The notes under the pieces: model-generated
Database searches by the model: none
What the model was told of the DNA's origin: nothing
Seen by the model: only the letters and a program-made list of their open reading frames with translations
Shown: one piece after another, positions 5,601 through 11,222 of the stretch
How positions within the stretch are numbered: the stretch's first letter is position 1
Layout of the letters: every line of letters starts with the position of its first letter
NCBI GenBank assembly: GCA_009922885.1
Contig: RFUP01000042.1
Coordinates: 1-11,222 of the forward strand
Direction: 5' to 3'
From: Paracoccaceae bacterium
GTDB taxonomy: Bacteria > Pseudomonadota > Alphaproteobacteria > Rhodobacterales > Rhodobacteraceae
DNA length: 11,222 bases
Program-made: the position numbers and the translations under genes

Positions 5601-6662
5601 ATGCATTTGAACTTCCTTGTGTCCACAGTGATTGTCATCATCTTGGGCGCGCTTGGAGGGCACACTGCCGCTTATCTCCATTTTCCGATGCCCTTTCTCA
5701 TGGGCAGTCTGCTGACAGGGGCCACTGTCGCCTATCTATTCGGGCATAGATTTCCACCGGATTACAAATTCCCCCAAAAGCTCCGCGAACCGTTCCTGAT
5801 GGTTATCGGGGTCATGATCGGCTCTCAGGTCAATTCGGCTCTCCTGGATCTTGGTCCAGCCATTCTCTTGGCATTCCTTGCCCTTACGCTCTTTGTACCA
5901 CTGGCGCTTGCGGGCAATGTTGCCCTTTTCGAGCGATTCGGTGCCGACAGAACAACCGCCTTTTTCTCCGGCACACCAGGCGGATTGATCGAAAGCATCA
6001 CGATGGCGGAAGAACGCCATGCTGACTTGTCCGCCGTAATGGCACAACAATTCCTTCGCATCATTTGTGTGATCGTGATTGTGCCCGTTGGACTTTCCTT
6101 GTGGATTGGACATCCGGTTGGTTCGGCCGGAGGGATGTCACTCTCGCGTGGAGATGTAGACTGGTCCAAAGTGCCCTTCGCACTTGGGATCGGTCTTATT
6201 GGCCTCTGGGCAGGGCACCGTTTGCGCTTTCCGGCAGCGGTATTGACCGGGCCACTTTTGTTTTCTGCGCTGGTTACCGTGCTCGATATTTTCCCGATCA
6301 ACCTACCCCAGTGGCTGGTCAACGATGCACAAATCATCGTCGGCGCTTCGCTGGGAATGCGATTTCGCGGCATGTTTGGGCGCAAGCTGATACGCGCACT
6401 TGGTCTGGCGTTCTTGTCCGTCGTCTGGATGCTCTGCCTTGGTGCATTGCTCGCATTTTGCCTCACTTTGATCACAGGTATTGAGTTCGATGTATTGCTG
6501 GTCGGATTTGCACCGGGTGGCGTGACCGAAATGGCGCTCATTGCGCTTTCTCTCGCCGCCAATCCTGCCTTTGTAACTGGGATGCACGTATACCGGATCA
6601 TTTTGACTGTGATCTTGATGGGCTGGGCCACAAAACGTGGCGTCCTTCCCCCGCAGAATTAG
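5601..6662 (+). CDS. AbrB-family membrane protein (duplicated AbrB domain)
   Basis: A 353-residue polytopic inner-membrane protein with about ten hydrophobic segments, of the family named after E. coli AbrB, a proposed regulator or permease (not the Bacillus DNA-binding AbrB). The family is built from a tandem duplication, which is visible here: FFSGTPGGLIES in the first half (121-132) is echoed by VGFAPGGVTEM in the second (301-311), and GPLL/MGSLL pairs recur at 217-220 and 34-38. I choose the ATG at 5601, with GGTGGAG about 10 bases upstream. An in-frame GTG at 5556 would add 15 residues but has no ribosome site and sits close to the tRNA-Gly end. The substrate is unknown. It shares no obvious pathway with its neighbours. 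Confidence 0.88.
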   Translation: MHLNFLVSTVIVIILGALGGHTAAYLHFPMPFLMGSLLTGATVAYLFGHRFPPDYKFPQKLREPFLMVIGVMIGSQVNSALLDLGPAILLAFLALTLFVPLALAGNVALFERFGADRTTAFFSGTPGGLIESITMAEERHADLSAVMAQQFLRIICVIVIVPVGLSLWIGHPVGSAGGMSLSRGDVDWSKVPFALGIGLIGLWAGHRLRFPAAVLTGPLLFSALVTVLDIFPINLPQWLVNDAQIIVGASLGMRFRGMFGRKLIRALGLAFLSVVWMLCLGALLAFCLTLITGIEFDVLLVGFAPGGVTEMALIALSLAANPAFVTGMHVYRIILTVILMGWATKRGVLPPQN

Positions 6663-6672
6663 TGCTTCGACT

Positions 6673-6701
6673 TTGACACACGGCACACGCCCAAATATTG
6701 A
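6673..6701 (+). promoter_or_regulatory. Possible promoter of the short-chain dehydrogenase gene
   Basis: A perfect TTGACA (6673-6678) is followed after 17 bases by TATTGA (6696-6701), with 31 bases from there to the ATG. The -35 is consensus and the -10 is weak. The site begins 11 bases after the AbrB stop, so the dehydrogenase is probably its own transcription unit. Confidence 0.5.
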
Positions 6702-6732
6702 ACACTTGTTCTTTTGAGAGAGAGGGAGACCC

Positions 6733-7488
6733 ATGCAGATTGATGAAACTTGCGCGATTGTCACCGGTGGCGCGTCGGGCCTTGGCGAAGCGACCGCACG
6801 CCTTCTGCGGGCGTCAGGTGCACAGGTCACTCTTTTCGACCGCCAGAAAGAGCGTGGCGAACAAGTTGCCGCCGAAATCGGTGCCACCTTTGTTGAAACC
6901 GACGTCACCAACGAAGACAGCGTTCGCGCAGCCGTCGCGGCCGCCTCGGCGGCCATGGGCAAGATCAACGCCGCCGTAAACTGTGCAGGAGTTGGCACCG
7001 CTGAAAAGACCCTTCACAAAGAAGGCGCGCACAGCCTCGATCACTACCGCCGCGTGATTGACATCAACCTCGTCGGCACCTTCAACGTCGCACGCCTCGC
7101 CGCCGCCGAAATGGCGAAGAACGCACCGTCCAGCGATGGCCAGCGCGGGGTGATCGTGAACACCGCTTCCGTTGCCGCCTTCGATGGTCAGAAAGGCCAA
7201 GTTGCTTATGCTTCGTCCAAAGCAGGGATCGCGGGCATGTCGCTGCCGATGGCACGCGACCTTTCGCGTGAAGGCATCCGCGTTATGGCCATCGCGCCCG
7301 GCATCTTCCTCACCCCGATGCTTATGGGCCTTCCGGAAGAAGTTCAGAAGCAGCTCGCCGCTGATGTGACATGCCCGCAGCGTTTGGGCGACCCGAAGGA
7401 ATACGCATCGCTGGTGAAATTCATCATTGAATGCGGTTACCTGAACGGGGAAACCATCCGCATCGATGGCGCGCTTCGCATGCGCTAA
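6733..7488 (+). CDS. Short-chain dehydrogenase, 3-hydroxyacyl-CoA dehydrogenase (HSD17B10)-like
   Basis: A 251-residue classical SDR using NAD(H). The cofactor loop is TGGASGLG (11-18), with D36 at the end of the second beta strand (TLFD), which favours NAD over NADP. NCAG is at 83-86. The catalytic set is N112, S146, Y159 and K163 (YASSK). The pattern, including the long insert before the catalytic Ser, AIAPGIFLTPML (187-198) and the C-terminal GETIRIDGALRMR, resembles the type II 3-hydroxyacyl-CoA dehydrogenases that act in isoleucine and branched fatty acid breakdown. That substrate is inferred from likeness only. The start has a strong AGGGAGA site. The gene converges on uup and they share a hairpin. 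Confidence 0.9.
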   Translation: MQIDETCAIVTGGASGLGEATARLLRASGAQVTLFDRQKERGEQVAAEIGATFVETDVTNEDSVRAAVAAASAAMGKINAAVNCAGVGTAEKTLHKEGAHSLDHYRRVIDINLVGTFNVARLAAAEMAKNAPSSDGQRGVIVNTASVAAFDGQKGQVAYASSKAGIAGMSLPMARDLSREGIRVMAIAPGIFLTPMLMGLPEEVQKQLAADVTCPQRLGDPKEYASLVKFIIECGYLNGETIRIDGALRMR

Positions 7489-7495
7489 ACGCACT

Positions 7496-7527
7496 GCGGA
7501 AAACGGAGGTCAGCCTTCGTTTTCCGC
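7496..7527. terminator. Hairpin shared by the convergent dehydrogenase and uup genes
   Basis: GCGGAAAACG (7496-7505) is perfectly complementary to CGTTTTCCGC (7518-7527). Inside it GAGG and CCTT extend the stem by three pairs and a G-T wobble, leaving a TCAG tetraloop, so 14 pairs in all. The right arm lies inside uup and encodes its last residues before the stop. A and T runs inside the stem, rather than a free T tract, could serve both directions. It starts 8 bases after the dehydrogenase stop. Confidence 0.7.
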
Positions 7528-9324
7528 CTTCTCGGCCAGAAGCAGCCACTCTTCCTCGGCATCCGCCAAGGCCTTCTGTCGCTCAACCAGCGCCTCGGTG
7601 GCTTTCGCGAACTTCACAGGCTGCGCCGTGTAAAGGTCCGGCTGCGCCAGAAGCTCCTCAAGCTTGCCAATTTCGGCTGTCAGGCGATCAATCACAGCCG
7701 GAAGCGCTTCAAGGCGATGCTTTTCCGTGAAGCTCATACGCGCTGCAGGTTTAGCCTCGGGCTTTGCCCTCACAGCCTCTTGGGGCTTGGCTTTCTCCAC
7801 CGTAGCAGCCGCCTCTTCCGGGCGCTGCGCCAGATAATCGCTCCAGCCTCCGGCATAGGCCGTCACCCTGCCCGCGCCTTCAAGCGCGATGGTCGTGGTG
7901 GCAACACGGTCGAGAAAATCACGGTCGTGGCTGACCAGCAGCACGGTGCCATCGTAATCGTCCAGAAGCTCCTGCAGCAGATCGAGCGTTTCGATATCGA
8001 GATCGTTTGTCGGTTCGTCGAGCACCAGAAGATTGGACTCGCGCGCCATGAGCTTCGCGAGCAATAAGCGTGCCTTTTCGCCACCCGAAAGCGATTTCAC
8101 CGGAGCGCGCGCCTGCCGTTCGTCAAAGAGGAAATCCTTGAGATACCCCACCACATGCCGGGCCTGCCCACGCACAAGAACCTGATCGGCCTTACCAGAG
8201 ACGCGCATGTCCGGATCACCTGTCAGGCTGTCCCAGAGGCTCATTTCAGGATCGAGTTTCGCGCGGGACTGGTCAAAAACAGCCGAAAGCAGGTTCGTCC
8301 CCTGCACCACAGTTCCGGTATCGGGTTCGATTTCCCCAAGTAATAGCCGCAGGAGCGTGGTTTTCCCTGCCCCGTTGGGGCCTACGAAAGCAACACGATC
8401 ACCGCGATTGATCAGGACCGAAAAATCCTTGCAGATGGTCTTCTCGCCAAAAGCCTTCGAAACTTTGCTGGCTTCGAAAACCCGCTTGCCAGACTTCGGC
8501 CCGCTTTCAAGCGACATCGCCGCAGCACCCTGCCGACGGATTGCAGATGCGCGTTCCGCCCGTAAAGCCTGCAAGGCGCGCAGACGGCCCTGATTGCGTT
8601 TTCTGCGGGCACTAATGCCCTCAACCGCCCATTTTCCTTCAGATTTGATCCGGCGGTCCATTTTGTGGAGCGCCTGATCTTCCTCTTCCCACACCTTGTC
8701 TCGCCACGCTTCAAAACCGTCAAACCCGATATCCTGACGGCGCACCTGCCCACGGTCGATCCAAAGCGTAGCCTTGGTCAGACGACGCAAGAATGCTCGG
8801 TCGTGCGAGATAATCACATAGCCGGCGCGGGTTTCGGAAAGCTGGTTCTCTAACCAATCCACAGCCGCGATATCGAGATGGTTCGTCGGCTCGTCGAGCA
8901 ACATCAATTCGGGCGCTTCGGCCATCAACCGCGCCAGCGCCGCTCGACGACGCTCCCCACCGGAAGCCGTGACCACAGGGCGATCGGGGTCGAAGCCCAG
9001 CCCTTCGGAAGCTGCCTCTACTTTATAGCGCTCGGCAGGATCCAGATTGGCCGCTGCGAAATCTCCAAGAGTCTCGAACCCCGAAAGATCCGGGTCTTGC
9101 TCCATATAGCCCACGCGAACGCCGGGCGGGACAGTGCGTTCGCCCGTATCGGCCTCCACAAGGCCCGCCATGACCTTCATCAAGGTAGACTTCCCAGCCC
9201 CGTTCCGCCCCACAAGGGCCAAGCGGTCACCGCCCTGCACAGCCAAAGACAGGCCGTCAAAAACGGGGTTTCCGCCAAAGGTGAGAGAGATATCGGTGAG
9301 CTGGAGTAAGGGTGCGCGTGCCAT
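7510..9324 (-). CDS. uup: ABC-F family ATPase, Uup-like
   Basis: A 604-residue soluble protein with two ABC ATPase domains and no membrane segments, so an ABC-F protein acting on ribosomes or on DNA-related processes rather than a transporter. Domain 1 has Walker A GRNGAGKST (39-47), signature SGGE (121-124), Walker B MLLDEP with E145 and the switch H174. Domain 2 has GPNGAGKTT (315-323), SGGE (413-416), Walker B with E437 and H466. The linker between them (about 205-260) is basic and helical. The C-terminal tail (500-604) is an Ala/Lys/Glu-rich linker and then a predicted coiled coil, the mark of Uup over EttA, which lacks it. E. coli Uup is slightly longer (about 635). It lies 41 bases downstream of olsB on the same strand, with a possible promoter in that gap. 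Confidence 0.94.
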   Translation of the reverse strand: MARAPLLQLTDISLTFGGNPVFDGLSLAVQGGDRLALVGRNGAGKSTLMKVMAGLVEADTGERTVPPGVRVGYMEQDPDLSGFETLGDFAAANLDPAERYKVEAASEGLGFDPDRPVVTASGGERRRAALARLMAEAPELMLLDEPTNHLDIAAVDWLENQLSETRAGYVIISHDRAFLRRLTKATLWIDRGQVRRQDIGFDGFEAWRDKVWEEEDQALHKMDRRIKSEGKWAVEGISARRKRNQGRLRALQALRAERASAIRRQGAAAMSLESGPKSGKRVFEASKVSKAFGEKTICKDFSVLINRGDRVAFVGPNGAGKTTLLRLLLGEIEPDTGTVVQGTNLLSAVFDQSRAKLDPEMSLWDSLTGDPDMRVSGKADQVLVRGQARHVVGYLKDFLFDERQARAPVKSLSGGEKARLLLAKLMARESNLLVLDEPTNDLDIETLDLLQELLDDYDGTVLLVSHDRDFLDRVATTTIALEGAGRVTAYAGGWSDYLAQRPEEAAATVEKAKPQEAVRAKPEAKPAARMSFTEKHRLEALPAVIDRLTAEIGKLEELLAQPDLYTAQPVKFAKATEALVERQKALADAEEEWLLLAEKAENEG

Positions 9325-9330
9325 GAGCGC

Positions 9331-9359
9331 GAGCTATCCTTGAGGCCCTCTGCCGTCAA
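9331..9359 (-). promoter_or_regulatory. Possible promoter just before uup
   Basis: On the minus strand TTGACG (9359-9354) precedes TAGCTC (9336-9331) by 17 bases. The -35 is good and the -10 weak. The -10 candidate ends only 6 bases before the uup ATG, so a transcript from here would be almost leaderless. The only ribosome-site candidate is AAGGA about 12 bases before the ATG, inside the spacer. Read-through from olsB is the alternative. Confidence 0.3.
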
Positions 9360-9365
9360 GCAACT

Positions 9366-10097
9366 CTAGCTGGCAACCGCCCGCAGCAAGCGCTTTCGCG
9401 CCTCAGGAATAGTTGCAATCTCTAACCCCGTGAAAACATGCAGCGTGTTCATATGACGGTCTACAACCGCATGATCACTCACCCATCCACCCATCAAGAG
9501 ATAGGTGCGCAAGAGCGGTGGCATTTTCAGTTGGGCGAGTTTCAAGTCAGGCGTCCTACGAAGCAAACGAGCAAAGCGGAATACCTGCGGCGCCTTAACC
9601 CGTGGCAACCAACGGCGCGGCGCGAGATGGCGTTGCCGCAACACTGTAAAAGCATCAAGGTAATCCGAAGCCTCGGTGCCTCGGAAAGACGAGCAACCGA
9701 AGAGTAATTGCACCCCGTGCTGATCGACATAGGCCGTCAGTGCCCCCCATGCGATCCGCAGGATATCGGGATCATGGACATCGGGATGCATGCAAAACCG
9801 CCCCATCTCGACAATTGGCCCCTGAAACGCTTTCAGGCTTTCCAGATTATAGAACTGCGCGGAATAGCTCTGGCTGATGTCACTGCCACTGCCCAGCGTC
9901 ATGATCCGGAAGCAAGCGACGAGCTGATTGGTTTGGGTATCTTCGATCAGGATCTGGATACAAACCTCGTCATATTCATCGCAGTCGCGCCCCTCGGTGC
10001 CTCTGAAGGCCAAATGGCGCAAAGCAGCGGCGGCATCGCGATCCGCGTCCGAACTTGCCCATCGGGCCCGATACCGCCCACGCGTGAATTCCTGCAT
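9366..10097 (-). CDS. olsB: OlsB-like ornithine N-alpha-acyltransferase (GNAT fold)
   Basis: A 243-residue acyltransferase of the OlsB/hemolysin-like GNAT family. It is predicted to move a 3-hydroxyacyl group from acyl carrier protein to the alpha-amino group of ornithine, the first step to phosphorus-free ornithine lipids. Seen are the N-terminal ARWASSDADRDAAAALRHLAF (11-31), the core VEMGRFCMHP (96-105), FGCSSFRGTE (133-142), and a C-terminal PPLLRTYLLMGGWVSDHAVVD (193-213), all typical of the family. I place the start at the ATG at 10097, which has GGGGGCG 6-7 bases upstream. An in-frame GTG at 10133 would add 12 residues but has no ribosome site. OlsA, the second acyltransferase, is not in the window. 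It lies between bamE and uup on the same strand. Confidence 0.88.
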   Translation of the reverse strand: MQEFTRGRYRARWASSDADRDAAAALRHLAFRGTEGRDCDEYDEVCIQILIEDTQTNQLVACFRIMTLGSGSDISQSYSAQFYNLESLKAFQGPIVEMGRFCMHPDVHDPDILRIAWGALTAYVDQHGVQLLFGCSSFRGTEASDYLDAFTVLRQRHLAPRRWLPRVKAPQVFRFARLLRRTPDLKLAQLKMPPLLRTYLLMGGWVSDHAVVDRHMNTLHVFTGLEIATIPEARKRLLRAVAS

Positions 10098-10173
10098 GAC
10101 GCACGCCCCCTGAGAGAATGCTAGATACAGCACTCTCTAATTCGCAAGCGTAACGACGCCATGACGATGATAA

Positions 10174-10629
10174 TTATTGCAGGAAGCTCGATGGGTTGAT
10201 GCGACCGATACCGGCCAGCAGCTGCCGGATAAAGCTCTTATTGGAAACCGTTGTCGTCGTCACGCGGCGCGACAGTGGAACGACCTGACCATTGGAAAGA
10301 TCGAACCGCTCGACATTCGCAACGGTTCCGGAAGAGGAAAACGAGACTGCCACTACTTGGCGTTCGATCACTTCCGGTTCTTGCCATGCATAATGGCGCA
10401 CACGCGAACGAACGTAGTAATAATCGCCGCCTTCCAGCAGACCGCCCGAGGACGGAGCGCCGAGTGTGGTGCGAACGCTGTCCCGAGTGTCGACCCCAAC
10501 AGCGATCTGCTGGAGTTCTTCATCGGAGGGAACATAGCCATGGTTGCGGAAGCTTTCTGAACATGCCGCCAGCAGCATTAGCGAGGCCAATACAGAATTT
10601 CGGAACACCCGCCGCGCTGAAATCGCCAT
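10174..10629 (-). CDS. bamE: BamE (SmpA/OmlA) outer-membrane assembly lipoprotein
   Basis: A 151-residue lipoprotein of the beta-barrel assembly machinery, acting on the periplasmic face of the outer membrane. The start is the ATG at 10629, which has AGGGGGCG just upstream. The frame is open to 10728, but that extension would bury the signal peptide. Residues 1-22 are a signal peptide (RR at 6-7, hydrophobic 12-22) ending in the lipobox LAAC with acylated C23. The SmpA/OmlA fold follows: GYVPSDEELQQIAVGVDTRDSVRTTLGAPS (31-60) and the paired Tyr-rich strand YYYVRSRVRHYAW (70-82). The C-terminal tail ends in IGRINPSSFLQ, as in alphaproteobacterial BamE. It is divergent from the YceD gene, a pairing I recall as common in alphaproteobacteria. 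Confidence 0.92.
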   Translation of the reverse strand: MAISARRVFRNSVLASLMLLAACSESFRNHGYVPSDEELQQIAVGVDTRDSVRTTLGAPSSGGLLEGGDYYYVRSRVRHYAWQEPEVIERQVVAVSFSSSGTVANVERFDLSNGQVVPLSRRVTTTTVSNKSFIRQLLAGIGRINPSSFLQ

Positions 10630-10712
10630 AATCGCCCCCTTGCCTTGGCTTCTTTCGCCACCTATCGGCTTACATAAGGAACAGCTCCGGTTCAAGAATG
10701 GAAGAGGAACCC
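10630..10712. promoter_or_regulatory. Divergent promoter region of bamE and yceD
   Basis: These 83 bases separate two divergent start codons and must hold both promoters. For yceD, TTGCCT and TATCGG are 17 bases apart. For bamE, TTGAAC is followed by TAAGCC at 17. Both -10 boxes are poor, so I assign neither firmly. Ribosome sites are clear at both ends: AGGGGGCG for bamE and GAGGAA for yceD. Confidence 0.4.
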
Positions 10713-11222
10713 ATGACGGAAGTCGCAAAATCCCCTTATCAATTCCGCGTTGCGGACCTTCCCAACCGGAAAGAAACCACTTTCGAGGTCAAACCCGACG
10801 CCGAGACACTGAAGGCCATGGCCGGAGAGCTCGGGATTGCCGCGCTTCGCAAAGTCGCCTTCGCGGGGAAGATTCTCCCGCAGGGCAAGCGGGATTGGGC
10901 ACTCGAAGCCCGGTTGGGCGCAACGGTAGTTCAACCCTGTGTCGTGACGCTCGACCCAGTGACGACGCGGATCGAAGAACCTGTCCGGCGCACCTATCTC
11001 GCAGATTTCTCAGCGATGGAGCCGCAGAGCGAAGAAGTTGAGATGCCGGAAGACGATACGCTGGAACCACTACCCGCAGTGATCGACGTTGAGGCCGTGC
11101 TCATGGAAGCCCTGAGCCTTGCCCTGCCCCTTTACCCGCGCTCAGATGGCGCCGAATTCGGGCAAATGGACAAAGCCCCCCCCGGCACGGAAGCCCTGAC
11201 GGACGAAACCGTGAAACCCTTT
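10713..11222 (+). CDS. yceD: YceD family (DUF177) protein, C-terminus beyond the window
   Basis: The frame is open from the ATG at 10713 to the edge, 170 residues, and the family's usual length suggests that only a short tail is missing. The start has GAGGAA 7 bases upstream. An ATG at 10698 in the same frame would add five residues, but has no ribosome site. The alphaproteobacterial DUF177 pattern is visible: FRVADLPNRKETTFEV near the N-terminus, LRKVAFAGKILPQGKRDWALEARL (45-68), a lone C76 where the family usually has CxxC, an acidic stretch (103-117), and VDxEAVLMEALSLALPLYP (125-142). Family knowledge links YceD to large ribosomal subunit (23S rRNA) accumulation and to rpmF-plsX-fabH neighbours, which may lie to the right. 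Precise activity is unknown. Confidence 0.88.
   Translation, partial: MTEVAKSPYQFRVADLPNRKETTFEVKPDAETLKAMAGELGIAALRKVAFAGKILPQGKRDWALEARLGATVVQPCVVTLDPVTTRIEEPVRRTYLADFSAMEPQSEEVEMPEDDTLEPLPAVIDVEAVLMEALSLALPLYPRSDGAEFGQMDKAPPGTEALTDETVKPF

Noticed and set aside
5825..6631. Minus-strand open frame of 268 codons opposite the AbrB gene
   Set aside because: Long, but antisense to a clear membrane protein with the family's duplicated motifs; its Ser/Pro/Arg-rich product is typical of an antisense frame.
6814..7494. Minus-strand open frame of 226 codons opposite the dehydrogenase
   Set aside because: The plus strand encodes a complete SDR with all catalytic residues; this frame is its mirror.

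Overview
The window looks like ordinary chromosome of an alphaproteobacterium, most likely a marine Rhodobacteraceae (Roseobacter-type) species. This rests on family resemblance read by eye, with no database search: an RTX protein with the DPEGDRVD-type linker, an OlsB-like ornithine acyltransferase, an arginase/ornithine cyclodeaminase pair under a divergent Lrp/AsnC regulator, and a BamE gene divergent from a YceD (DUF177) gene. I see no transposase, integrase, phage gene, CRISPR array or toxin-antitoxin pair.

Layout. Positions 1-860 (minus) hold the N-terminal 286 residues of a secreted-type calcium-binding RTX protein that runs off the left edge. Positions 861-1615 are a gene-poor stretch with a few small repeats. 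A tRNA-Leu(CAA) lies at 1616-1701 (minus). A plus-strand pair follows, a DedA/YqaA-type membrane protein and a DsbB-like quinone-linked thiol oxidase, overlapping by ATGA (1805-2847). An Lrp/AsnC regulator (minus, 2844-3278, TTG start) is divergent from arginase (3390-4319) and ornithine cyclodeaminase (4333-5394). A tRNA-Gly(CCC) at 5459-5533 is followed by an AbrB-family membrane protein (5601-6662) and a short-chain dehydrogenase (6733-7488). The dehydrogenase converges through a shared hairpin on a minus-strand run: Uup-like ABC-F ATPase (9324 to 7510), OlsB (10097 to 9366) and the BamE lipoprotein (10629 to 10174). A YceD/DUF177 gene (10713 onward, plus) leaves the window at the right edge.

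How the genes fit together. Arginase makes ornithine and urea, and ornithine cyclodeaminase turns ornithine into proline and ammonia, so the pair is an arginine-to-proline catabolic route. The divergent Lrp-type regulator and three CATTTYGAW boxes spaced at near-integral helical turns between the two transcription units suggest substrate-responsive control plus autoregulation. OlsB, 4 kb away, would consume the same ornithine pool for membrane lipid. DedA, DsbB, OlsB and BamE are all envelope functions.

I did not find a convincing undescribed system. The items most worth a second look are the phased operator of the arginase module, a canonical EF-hand loop placed ahead of the RTX repeats, and a helically phased repeat/dyad cluster in the gene-poor stretch.
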